A stretch of DNA of 64,000 nt from Oscillatoriophycideae cyanobacterium NC_groundwater_1537_Pr4_S-0.65um_50_18 (GTDB taxonomy: Bacteria > Cyanobacteriota > Cyanobacteriia > Elainellales > Elainellaceae), in NCBI GenBank assembly GCA_016208305.1, contig JACQYI010000009.1:434001-498000 (forward strand), read 5' to 3'. The notes under the pieces are model-generated. The model made no database searches. It saw nothing but the letters and a program-made list of their open reading frames with translations, and was not told where the DNA came from. Of the stretch, positions 14,843-21,974 are shown one piece after another. Position 1 is the first letter of the stretch. Each line of letters begins with the position of its first letter. A program made the translations under genes and the position numbers.

Positions 14843-15946
14843 ATGCGTCCGCCATCATCTCCTCAACCCTCATTTCAAACATCCTCTCAACTGTGGCAAA
14901 GCTTAAACAACTCAGTTCTTTTGCGCTATCTCTTACTGTTTGGGTGTGGATGGATCACGGTAGTCTTGGTGAATTATTTTTACACCACGATCGCCTTATT
15001 TACAGCCGCAGGAATCTTCGCTGCATTGTTAAATTATCCGGTGGCTTGGCTATCGCGGTATCTGCCGAGAGGTTTGGCGATCGCCCTCAGCTTTATTGGG
15101 GCAATCGCTCTATTGGCGGGGCTAATCACGATCATTGGGTTAGAGGTGATGAATCAGGGGCAAGAGCTGTTAGCGCAGCTACAAGAAGCGCTAAAGCAGC
15201 AAAACTTTTTGCCATTCCAAGATATCCTTAACAAGCTAGATATCAGTAGAGTATTTGGGACGTTACAGACTGGTTTGGCTTCCGGTTTGAGCCTAGTGCA
15301 AAGCATTTTTTCTGGCGTCTTCACAGGCATCTTTGGAGCGGTCATCAGCTTGTACATGTTGATTGATGGCGAGAAGCTTTGGCATCTGTTTCTCAGACTT
15401 GTACCCGCCCATTCACGCGATCGCTTTGCCCAAACTTTTCGACAAAGTTTTCTGGGCTTTTTGCGCGGACAGCTCGTGCTCATGGTGTTTTTAGCCAGTG
15501 CCAGCTTTATTGTGTTTTCTCTCTTGGGCGTTAACTATTCTTTGATTCTGGCCGTGATTATTGGCATCCTTGATGCTGTGCCGGGTGTAGGTGCCACGCT
15601 CGGAGTGCTGGTCGTCACCCTGCTAGTTTTGGCTTCTCAGGGGGGTGCGATCGCCTTGAAGGTAGTGATTGCTTGTGTTTTGCTCCAACAGCTTCAGGAC
15701 AATGTGGTGCATCCTAAAGTCATGGGTGATGTTTTGGAATTGAATCCCGTGATTTTATTTCTTGCCCTATTTATTGGCGAACGGGTCGCTGGACTGTTGG
15801 GCGTTTTTCTGGCCATCCCGATCGCAGGCATGATTGCTATTTGGATGCGGTCAGTCCGAGAAGAGCAGTGGGAGGCCGCCATCCCAGAGGCCACGGTTGA
15901 GCGATCGGAGCCTTCTGAAACAGGCGAAAGGGATTCTTGTCGCTAA
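14843..15946 (+). CDS. AI-2E family (PerM/TqsA-like) membrane permease
   Basis: A 367-residue protein with the AI-2E transporter layout. Paired N-terminal helices (LLLFGCGWITVVLVNYFYTT, IALFTAAGIFAALLN with YPVAWLSRYLPRGLAIALSF) are followed by a soluble amphipathic region (residues 100-165), then helices. The family motif AVPGVGATLG sits near residue 245, and VVHPKVMGDVLELNPV near 290. Family members export small molecules or ions, and only a few are linked to autoinducer-2. The frame opens at TTG 14789, but the ATG at 14843 is the more usual start. The terminal 25 residues are hydrophilic. Confidence 0.88.
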   Translation: MRPPSSPQPSFQTSSQLWQSLNNSVLLRYLLLFGCGWITVVLVNYFYTTIALFTAAGIFAALLNYPVAWLSRYLPRGLAIALSFIGAIALLAGLITIIGLEVMNQGQELLAQLQEALKQQNFLPFQDILNKLDISRVFGTLQTGLASGLSLVQSIFSGVFTGIFGAVISLYMLIDGEKLWHLFLRLVPAHSRDRFAQTFRQSFLGFLRGQLVLMVFLASASFIVFSLLGVNYSLILAVIIGILDAVPGVGATLGVLVVTLLVLASQGGAIALKVVIACVLLQQLQDNVVHPKVMGDVLELNPVILFLALFIGERVAGLLGVFLAIPIAGMIAIWMRSVREEQWEAAIPEATVERSEPSETGERDSCR

Positions 15947-15989
15947 AGTTCTTTGCTTGTCTTTGCCCTCTAGGTAAAGGCTATGATAG

Positions 15990-16003
15990 GTTCTCCATAG
16001 AAC
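15990..16003. promoter_or_regulatory. Candidate MarR operator, site 1
   Basis: GTTCTCCATAGAAC is a dyad with arms GTTCT/AGAAC, 29 bases upstream of the marR start. It resembles sites 2 and 3 (16558 and 16889). Confidence 0.55.
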
Positions 16004-16031
16004 AGTTCTATTCCCTATATTTTCCGATTCA

Positions 16032-16481
16032 ATGCCTAGCTCAGCCAGCGCTGCCACTCAAGAACCTTTTCTGCCAACCATGCGAGAGCTGGCACGGGCT
16101 TATCAAGTGTTTTCTGCTTGTTCCGAGACGCATCTTCGCCAGCTTGATCTGACTCCCGCTCAGTTTGATGTCATAGCGACCTTGGGCAACACAGCGGGCA
16201 TGTGTATGGGAGAACTGGGCGACAAGACGCTGATCACAAAGGGAACTTTGACCGGGGTGATCGATCGCCTCATCCGCAAGCAGCTAGTGGAACGAGAAGT
16301 CCCAGGAGATAACCGTCGTAGCGTTATTGTGCGGCTCACACCCGCAGGAGAACAGGTGTTTGAGCAAGCTTTTCCGGCTCATATCGCCCACTTAAAGCAG
16401 CGGTTTGAGCAACTTGAGCCTTCTGAATTAGAGCTGCTGAGAGTGCTGCTAGTTCGCCTCCGTCAAGCTTTTCAAGCTTAG
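16032..16481 (+). CDS. MarR-family transcriptional regulator
   Basis: A 149-residue winged-helix protein: LTPAQFDVIATLGNTAGMCM, GELGDKTLITKGTLTGVIDR, LIRKQLVEREVPGDNRRSVI and VRLTPAGEQVFEQ form the MarR DNA-binding core, including the DxR wing (GDNRRS). One N-terminal Cys (VFSACSET, near residue 36) could serve redox sensing, but this is speculative. The promoter contains the dyad GTTCTCCATAGAAC, and nearly identical dyads lie before the two genes downstream. The regulator therefore probably controls itself, the CDGSH gene and the DoxX gene. Members of the family respond to phenolic or oxidative signals. Confidence 0.9.
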   Translation: MPSSASAATQEPFLPTMRELARAYQVFSACSETHLRQLDLTPAQFDVIATLGNTAGMCMGELGDKTLITKGTLTGVIDRLIRKQLVEREVPGDNRRSVIVRLTPAGEQVFEQAFPAHIAHLKQRFEQLEPSELELLRVLLVRLRQAFQA

Positions 16482-16557
16482 CCGATCACTGAATCTCAAT
16501 GTAACCAACAGGTTCTTGACAGGTGCAAGAATTCCATGATAATTTGATTTAATAAAC

Positions 16558-16571
16558 GTTCTAGTTAGAAC
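16558..16571. promoter_or_regulatory. Candidate MarR operator, site 2
   Basis: GTTCTAGTTAGAAC, dyad with 6-base arms GTTCTA/TAGAAC around two bases, 111 bases upstream of the CDGSH gene. It is the best of the three copies. Confidence 0.65.
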
Positions 16572-16682
16572 TTTACTAAATCGGAGAACTGACTTTAGCT
16601 GTGGAATTGCATGGCTGGATGCAGTCAATGCCTAAGAGCAGTCAATGCCTAAAAATTGAAGTTTTTGTTCAAGGAGTCTACT

Positions 16683-16874
16683 ATGTCGCGATCGCTGACG
16701 CTGCAACTTGATGCCGGAACTCACTACCTCTGCACCTGCGGCGGGTCGAAAAATGCGCCTTACTGTGACGGTTCCCATAAGGCCACTCCGTTTCAGCCCT
16801 TGGCGTTAGAGCTGACGGAACCCAAAGAGGTTGAGATATCCGGCATGGTGAATGCTCAATCTCTGCCTGCCTAA
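16683..16874 (+). CDS. CDGSH iron-sulfur domain protein
   Basis: The ATG at 16683, preceded by AAGGAG, gives a 63-residue protein. It contains the full CDGSH signature CTCGGSKNAPYCDGSH (residues 18-33): three Cys and one His ligate a redox-active [2Fe-2S] cluster. The preceding LDAGTHYLCTCG is the usual approach. Bacterial CDGSH proteins are small soluble redox or cluster-transfer proteins, without fixed partners. A longer TTG frame from 16656 is unlikely. The location between a MarR gene and doxX, with shared operators, suggests a redox-stress role. Confidence 0.92.
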   Translation: MSRSLTLQLDAGTHYLCTCGGSKNAPYCDGSHKATPFQPLALELTEPKEVEISGMVNAQSLPA

Positions 16875-16888
16875 AAGTTTACAAAATA

Positions 16889-16902
16889 GTTCTAGTTAGA
16901 AT
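16889..16902. promoter_or_regulatory. Candidate MarR operator, site 3
   Basis: GTTCTAGTTAGAAT, identical to site 2 except for the last base, 22 bases upstream of the DoxX start and 15 bases after the CDGSH stop. The place would allow repression of doxX alone. Confidence 0.6.
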
Positions 16903-16923
16903 AGTTTTAATCAGGAGTAAAAG

Positions 16924-17400
16924 ATGAAGCTCACAATCCGTGATTTGCCCCAAACTGCTCAAACTCGCCCCCTCCGTTTGGCAAAACCAACGATCGATCT
17001 AGATACGGCTCCTTACGCCATTTTGGTTTTGCGGATGAGCTTGGGGGTCTTATTTTTGGCTCATGGCTTACTCAAGCTGCTGGTGTTTACCCTACCGGGA
17101 ACGGCTCAGTTTTTTGCCAGCGTTGGACTGCCGGGTTTTATGGCCTATCTGGTGGTGCCGATGGAGATTGGCGGCGGGCTGCTGCTGATTGCAGGTTTGT
17201 ATACGCGCTGGGTAGCGCTGGCTCTCTTTCCCATTCTGCTGGTAGCGACGTTCACGGTGCATGGAGCCAATGGCTGGCAGTTCTCCAACAAAGGTGGGGG
17301 CTGGGAGTTTCCGGCTTTCTTTGCGATCGCAACGATCGTTCAATTTCTATTGGGAGATGGGGCTTATGCAGTTGGCTCCCTCTGGAGTCGCAGACGTTAA
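16924..17400 (+). CDS. DoxX-family membrane protein
   Basis: A 158-residue protein with four membrane helices after a 35-residue soluble start. The first helix has the family motif LRMSLGVLFLAHGLLKLLVF, followed by LPGTAQFFASVGLPGF, VVPMEIGGGLLLIAGLYTR and VHGANGWQFSNKGGGWEFP. DoxX proteins are membrane subunits linked to quinone or thiosulfate redox chemistry and, in actinobacteria, to oxidant sensing; for this subgroup no reaction is established. The AGGAG ribosome site at 16912-16916 supports the start. A MarR-type dyad directly precedes it, and a dioxygenase gene follows 70 bases later, so an operon is likely. Confidence 0.88.
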   Translation: MKLTIRDLPQTAQTRPLRLAKPTIDLDTAPYAILVLRMSLGVLFLAHGLLKLLVFTLPGTAQFFASVGLPGFMAYLVVPMEIGGGLLLIAGLYTRWVALALFPILLVATFTVHGANGWQFSNKGGGWEFPAFFAIATIVQFLLGDGAYAVGSLWSRRR

Positions 17401-17470
17401 GCCGTTGGGTTGTGCTAGATATCTCCCTGCAAAAATCAGCCCTATGGGGGCAATAGAGCCTGGAGGCTAT

Positions 17471-18250
17471 ATGGATCGATTACCCACTCTGTTTATTTCT
17501 CATGGCGCACCCGATCTGCCTATCCGCGATAGCGAAGCCCATCGCTTTTTGCAGCAGCTAGGGCAACAGTTTTCTAAGCCCAAAGCCATTCTGGTGGTTT
17601 CAGCCCACTGGAACACCGCTGTTTCTACCGTGAGTCGGGCACTACAGCCTCGAACCATTCACGATTTTTCGGGGTTTCCGGCAGCGCTCTATCAGCTAAC
17701 CTATCCTGCGCCCGGTGCACCCGATGTGGCAGATCATGTGGTGGCTTTGCTGCATCAGCATCATCTTGCGGGCACGCTTCATGCCAATCGCGGACTGGAT
17801 CATGGCGCATGGACACCGCTGCTCTTAGCCTATCCTGAAGCCGATATTCCGGTGGCTCAGCTCTCGATTCAATACAATGCTGACCCAGTCCATCACCTAC
17901 GCGTCGGGCAGGCTCTAGAAGCCTTGCGCCAAGAAGGGGTGCTGATTTTGGCGAGTGGCGGCGCTACCCATAACCTCCGGGCATTTGGCGCTAACGATGG
18001 GGGCAATCCGCCTATTTGGGTGAAGATGTTTGACGAATGGCTGGCGACAGCAATTGCTCAAGGCGATCGGGATGCCCTCCTCAACTACCGTCAGCTTGCG
18101 CCCTACGCTGTAGAAAATCATCCGACCGATGAGCATCTGCTGCCGCTGTTTGTGGCGCTGGGGGCAGCAGGTGAAGACTTTAAAGGAGTCCAGCTGCACA
18201 ATAGCTATGTCTATGGCGTGTTTAGTATGGCGGCCTACGCATTTAGCTAA
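17471..18250 (+). CDS. LigB/DODA-type extradiol dioxygenase (YgiD-like)
   Basis: A 259-residue class III extradiol dioxygenase: MDRLPTLFISHGAPDLPIRD, ILVVSAHWNT, YQLTYPAPGAPD, NRGLDHGAWTPLLLAYPEAD, LASGGATHNLRAF, HPTDEHLLPLFVALGAA. The His residues in SHGAP, SAHWN and the LDHG motif are the expected non-haem metal ligands and base. Such enzymes open catechol rings, for example L-DOPA; the true substrate here is unknown. The GGAGG ribosome site at 17462-17466 marks the ATG at 17471, so the longer frame opening inside doxX is rejected. It lies downstream of doxX and upstream of a hydroquinone reductase, which fits catechol/quinone handling. Confidence 0.9.
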   Translation: MDRLPTLFISHGAPDLPIRDSEAHRFLQQLGQQFSKPKAILVVSAHWNTAVSTVSRALQPRTIHDFSGFPAALYQLTYPAPGAPDVADHVVALLHQHHLAGTLHANRGLDHGAWTPLLLAYPEADIPVAQLSIQYNADPVHHLRVGQALEALRQEGVLILASGGATHNLRAFGANDGGNPPIWVKMFDEWLATAIAQGDRDALLNYRQLAPYAVENHPTDEHLLPLFVALGAAGEDFKGVQLHNSYVYGVFSMAAYAFS

Positions 18251-18312
18251 GCGTTTGGCTTAATCAGCAGAGGCAGAATACTGCTACATCTTTTACGTGA
18301 GGAACGATTTCT

Positions 18313-19326
18313 ATGGCACTCGGTCAACTTGTGAATGGTCAATGGACAACCGCGTGGACAGAGCAAGATACAAACGGACAATTTCAGCGGATGCCGACAC
18401 AGTTTCGGCACTCGATCACCGCAGATGGCGCTAGCGGATTCAAAGCAGAATCCGGACGTTATCATCTCTATGTTTCGCTGGGCTGTCCTTGGGCACACCG
18501 GACTGCCTTACTGTGGAAGCTAAAAGGATTAGAAACAGCAATAGGATTGTCGATCGTTGATCCGGTTATTAGCGAACAGGGCTGGGCTTTTTCTGACTAT
18601 CCGGGGTGCATTGGCGATCGCGTCAACGCTGCACATCACCTCTGGCAGATCTACGTGCAAGCAAACCCAACTTACACCGGACGGGTGACAGTGCCTGTGC
18701 TGTGGGATAAAGTCACTCAGACGATCGTCAACAATGAGTCCCGACAGATCATTCGCATGTTCAATACTGAATTTAATGCGTTTGCGGCAAATCCTGAATT
18801 GGATTTTTATCCAGAAGTGTGGCGATCGCAGATTGAATCAACAATGGATGCCATCTATCAACCGATTAATAACGGAGTTTATCGGTCTGGTTTTGCTAAG
18901 ACACAAGCAGCGTATGAAGCTGCGGTCACAGAATTATTTCAGGCACTTGATCAATGGGAATCTGTGTTGGATCAGCAGCGATACCTTTGCGGTGACTCCA
19001 TTACCCTAGCAGACTGGTGCCTCTTCACAACGCTGTTTCGTTTTGATCTGGCCTATCATGGCATCTTCAAGTGCAACCTCAAGCGGTTGGTAGACTACCC
19101 CAACCTTTGGAACTATTTGCGCGATTTGTACCAACAGCCGGGGGTAAAGCAGATGTGCAACGCCGATCACGTCAAGCGACTCTACTACGCCGGACTGCCA
19201 GAAATTAACCCTAACGGGATTGTGCCCAAAGGGCCAGAGATTAACTTTGACCTGCCGCACGATCGCGATCGCAGTTTCTCATCTCAGCCAATGGTTCTTC
19301 AGGCCAGCAGTCTCCAGTCCGCTTGA
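18313..19326 (+). CDS. Glutathionyl-hydroquinone reductase (Xi-class GST)
   Basis: A 337-residue enzyme with the Xi-class layout. The active-site Cys lies in LGCPWAHRTALLWKLKG near residue 58. An N-terminal extension contains FKAESGRYHLYVS, and the inner motif GRVTVPVLWDK, NNESRQIIRMFN binds glutathione. The C-terminal helical domain has the RTTLFRFD-like TLFRFDLAYHGIFKCNLKRL and DVHVKRLYY-like HVKRLYYAGLPEINPNGIVP. It releases glutathione from glutathionyl-hydroquinones. The start ATG at 18313 gives the normal family length. It lies 62 bases after the dioxygenase gene, in line with disposal of aromatic quinones. Confidence 0.93.
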   Translation: MALGQLVNGQWTTAWTEQDTNGQFQRMPTQFRHSITADGASGFKAESGRYHLYVSLGCPWAHRTALLWKLKGLETAIGLSIVDPVISEQGWAFSDYPGCIGDRVNAAHHLWQIYVQANPTYTGRVTVPVLWDKVTQTIVNNESRQIIRMFNTEFNAFAANPELDFYPEVWRSQIESTMDAIYQPINNGVYRSGFAKTQAAYEAAVTELFQALDQWESVLDQQRYLCGDSITLADWCLFTTLFRFDLAYHGIFKCNLKRLVDYPNLWNYLRDLYQQPGVKQMCNADHVKRLYYAGLPEINPNGIVPKGPEINFDLPHDRDRSFSSQPMVLQASSLQSA

Positions 19327-19364
19327 AGTTTAGAGTCGATCGCTTTCCCAACTCGGCATCTCAG

Positions 19365-19406
19365 CATACAGATGGGCTTGTGCGACAAATGGCTTGACGA
19401 TCGCCC
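19365..19406 (+). repeat. Dispersed 42-base repeat, copy 2
   Basis: Near-identical to 5450-5491, again ending GGCTTGACGATCGCCC. It lies in the gap between the convergent hydroquinone reductase and DUF4870 genes. Confidence 0.6.
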
Positions 19407-19509
19407 AAGTTGCGGCCGAACAGAAGGTGCGGAGAGGCTGTCAGATTTAGACATTCCCCTCCGCTACTCTTCTATGGCTTATGCCCAACTTGATTTCGCT
19501 TTGCTCAAT

Positions 19510-19851
19510 CTATAGCAAGCGGAAGATGAAAGGATAGCGGAAAGACTGTTCAGGCGTGCTTAAGCACTGGACGATCGCCCAAATGGATAGGCTGCAATGT
19601 ACTAGGAACCACAGGCCGTTGGCTAGTCCAAAGGTCAGGAAAGACAGGGGAATCAAAAGAATGCTGTAGAGCCAAACATTGAAGTGAAAGTTAATGGCTT
19701 CTTTGGCGTTTTCTTTGACGACGGGATCTTCTGATACAAACAGAATGGCAATAGGAATGCCGATAGAAATCACCAGCGTGCTCAGGAAGATAGAGCCATG
19801 AGACAGGCTCGACAGCAGCTTCCGTTTATCAGAATCGTACAGATTTTCCAT
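19510..19851 (-). CDS. DUF4870 (Tic20-like) membrane protein
   Basis: A 113-residue protein, MENLYDSDKRKLLSSLSHGS, with three hydrophobic segments and the family's conserved VKENAKEAINFHFNVWLYSI between the first two. DUF4870 proteins are distant relatives of Tic20/HOATZ-type four-helix membrane proteins and have no assigned reaction. The short soluble N-terminus and hydrophobic end are typical. It stands alone on the minus strand downstream of the threonine aldolase gene, about 150 bases away. Confidence 0.88.
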   Translation of the reverse strand: MENLYDSDKRKLLSSLSHGSIFLSTLVISIGIPIAILFVSEDPVVKENAKEAINFHFNVWLYSILLIPLSFLTFGLANGLWFLVHCSLSIWAIVQCLSTPEQSFRYPFIFRLL

Positions 19852-20001
19852 GGTGATCCCCTTATGGCTGACCGGATTTAACGTTCGAGTTAACGGGTTG
19901 AGTTAACTGGGCTTATACCTTTACATCGTACTGGGTAGGCGCAAATTCAAGCAGTAAAGTTTACCGAACCGATCGGGGCGGCAACCTACCAGAATTGAGG
20001 T

Positions 20002-21045
20002 TCACACGAGGGCGATCGCCTCTTGAATATCCTGCACCAGTTGATCAATCCGTTCTTGAGTCGAGTTCCAGGAGCACATAAAGCGCGCGCCACCTACCCC
20101 AATAAAGGTATAAAACAGCCACTGTTTCTCTCTCAACCGCTGAATGACGACCTCCGGCAGATTGACAAACACAGCGTTAGCTTCGCGGGGAAACATCAGC
20201 GTCACGCCCTCAATTTCCAGCAGCTTTTTCTCTAGATACGCCGCACAACGGTTGGCATGTCGCGCGTTTTTCAGCCATGCTCCTGTTTCTAGCAGCCCTA
20301 GCCAAGGAGCAGCAATGAAGCGCATCTTGGAGGCCAACTGACCCGCCTGCTTGCAGCGATAGGCAAAATCTTCGGCTAAGTCTTTGTTGAAGAACAGAAT
20401 CGCCTCGCCGATCGCCATACCGTTTTTGGTGCCGCAGAAGCAGAGCACATCCACACCGCTTTTCCAGGTAACTTGGGCAGGACTCAGATCCGTTGCCGCA
20501 ATGGCATTGGCAAAACGCGCCCCATCCATATGAATTTTGAGATCGTAGTGATGCGCGATATCTTGAATCGCCAATAGCTCATCGATCGAATAGATCGTAC
20601 CTAACTCGGTCGGTTGTGTGATGCTAATGACTTTGGGCTTGGGATAGTGGATGTCCGTACGTTTGTTAACGATCGCAGCGATCGACTCTGGCGAAAGCTT
20701 GCCATACTCGCCTTTTCCTAGCAGCAGTTTAGACCCATTCGAGGCAAATTCGGGCGCACCGCATTCATCGGTTTCGATATGCGCCGTTTCGTGACAGATG
20801 ACGCTGTGATAAGACTGACACAGCGCCGCTAGGGACAGAGAGTTGGCGGCAGTACCGTTAAAGACAAAAAACACGTCGCAATCGGTTTCAAACAGCGTTC
20901 TGAAATAGTCAGAGGCGCGCTGCGTCCACTCGTCGTTGCCGTAGGCGGGTACATCTCCTACATTGGCCTGCAACATGTAATCCAGAACTTCAGGGCAGAT
21001 GCCAGAGGCATTATCGCTAGCGAATTGCTCAAGGTTTAGGGTCAT
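20002..21045 (-). CDS. ltaE: Low-specificity L-threonine aldolase
   Basis: A 347-residue PLP enzyme of the beta-eliminating lyase family that cleaves L-threonine or L-allo-threonine to glycine and acetaldehyde. Visible are the N-terminal ASDNASGICPEVLDYM, the FVFNGTAANSLSLAAL cofactor-phosphate loop, CHETAHIETDECGAPE, HYDLKIHMDGARFANAIAA (the PLP-ring Asp) and the lysine motif CFCGTKNGMAIGEA (Lys of GTKNG forms the Schiff base). The C-terminal GGARFMCSWNSTQE completes the fold. All key residues are present. A hairpin (21072-21117) lies just upstream, probably terminating the transpeptidase gene. Confidence 0.94.
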   Translation of the reverse strand: MTLNLEQFASDNASGICPEVLDYMLQANVGDVPAYGNDEWTQRASDYFRTLFETDCDVFFVFNGTAANSLSLAALCQSYHSVICHETAHIETDECGAPEFASNGSKLLLGKGEYGKLSPESIAAIVNKRTDIHYPKPKVISITQPTELGTIYSIDELLAIQDIAHHYDLKIHMDGARFANAIAATDLSPAQVTWKSGVDVLCFCGTKNGMAIGEAILFFNKDLAEDFAYRCKQAGQLASKMRFIAAPWLGLLETGAWLKNARHANRCAAYLEKKLLEIEGVTLMFPREANAVFVNLPEVVIQRLREKQWLFYTFIGVGGARFMCSWNSTQERIDQLVQDIQEAIALV

Positions 21046-21071
21046 AAGGATAGCGAATTTAATGCACCCAG

Positions 21072-21117
21072 AGGATTTTTGAAGCCAGCAGCCTTGGCCG
21101 CCTTTGCAAAAAATCCT
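21072..21117 (-). terminator. Terminator hairpin of the L,D-transpeptidase gene
   Basis: AGGATTTTT (21072-21080) and AAAAATCCT (21109-21117) pair around a 28-base loop, directly downstream of the transpeptidase stop on the minus strand. Confidence 0.55.
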
Positions 21118-21146
21118 TTTGGGCTATATTTATTCACAATCCTAAC

Positions 21147-21746
21147 TCAAGGCACCACCTGGACAGAGGTGCCGACTTCGACGAGTTCAAACAGCTTCAC
21201 CGCATCGCGATCGTACATGCGGATACAGCCGTGGGAGGCCGGGGTGCCTACAGACTCAGTATTGGGTGTGCCGTGAAAACCAATATAGTTCGTTCCATCT
21301 GTCCAAAAGCCAATCCAGCGCGTTCCTAGCGGGTTATCGGCTCCAGGGGGAATAACTTCACCCGTAAACGGATGTTGCCAAGCCGGATTGCGCATCATTT
21401 GCAGCACCTTATAGCTGCCTGTCGGCGTTTCCCAGCCTGCCCGCCCGATCGCCACAGGAAAGCTTGTGGTGAGCTGATCGCGATCGTAGACGTAAACCCG
21501 GCGATCGCTGAGTTTAATCACCAAATGCACATAGGCCAACGGCTGCGGCTGCGGCAAAAAAGCCTCAAAGCCACCCAAGGGAGGCAAGCTGGGAGCCGCC
21601 GATTGCTGCAACTGATTCAGCAGGGGGTGGATCGGCGGTAGGGGAGCGCCAGCACCGATCGCCTCAGCCGCCATAGCACGAGGAGCCATGAGCTGAAGCA
21701 ACCCCAGAGGCAGCAGAACTGCAAAACTCAGAGCCATTTGCTTCAT
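21147..21746 (-). CDS. Secreted L,D-transpeptidase (YkuD domain)
   Basis: The ATG at 21746 gives a 199-residue protein with signal peptide MKQMALSFAVLLPLGLLQLM ending PRAMAAEA. The YkuD catalytic domain occupies about residues 85-199: LVIKLSDRRVYVYDRDQL, GRAGWETPTGSYKV, NYIGFHGTPNTESVG and SHGCIRMYDRDAVKLFELV. The HxGT and SHGCIRM motifs contain the catalytic His and Cys. These enzymes make 3-3 crosslinks in peptidoglycan or attach proteins to it, in the periplasm. A longer frame from 21785 adds 13 residues before the signal peptide and is less likely. Confidence 0.92.
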   Translation of the reverse strand: MKQMALSFAVLLPLGLLQLMAPRAMAAEAIGAGAPLPPIHPLLNQLQQSAAPSLPPLGGFEAFLPQPQPLAYVHLVIKLSDRRVYVYDRDQLTTSFPVAIGRAGWETPTGSYKVLQMMRNPAWQHPFTGEVIPPGADNPLGTRWIGFWTDGTNYIGFHGTPNTESVGTPASHGCIRMYDRDAVKLFELVEVGTSVQVVP

Positions 21747-21868
21747 AGATATCAGATCGTGAACGTTTAGGAACCTTGCAGCCACAACCTTAGCCTATTT
21801 CGGAGGAGGCGATCGACTTCAAGAGGCTGATTTTTTCTCAAGCCCGCACCTTTCCATTCAATCAGGCT

Positions 21869-21901
21869 CGTTTTTGGGGAGTGTCGGACTTTCCAAAAAC
21901 G
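21869..21901 (-). terminator. Hairpin downstream of the phosphorylase-like fusion gene
   Basis: CGTTTTTGG (21869-21877) and CCAAAAACG (21893-21901) form a perfect 9-base stem with a 15-base loop, 74 bases past the stop of the giant fusion gene. Confidence 0.55.
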
Positions 21902-21974
21902 GTTAGAGGTTTTACGACTCTAGCCCTGCACCCCTATAGGGCACGCAGGGTCGTCACAAGCCCAACTCACAGCA

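Noticed and set aside
17261-17470. Long N-terminus of the dioxygenase from inside doxX
   Set aside because: It overlaps the DoxX coding region out of frame; GGAGG at 17462 marks the ATG at 17471.
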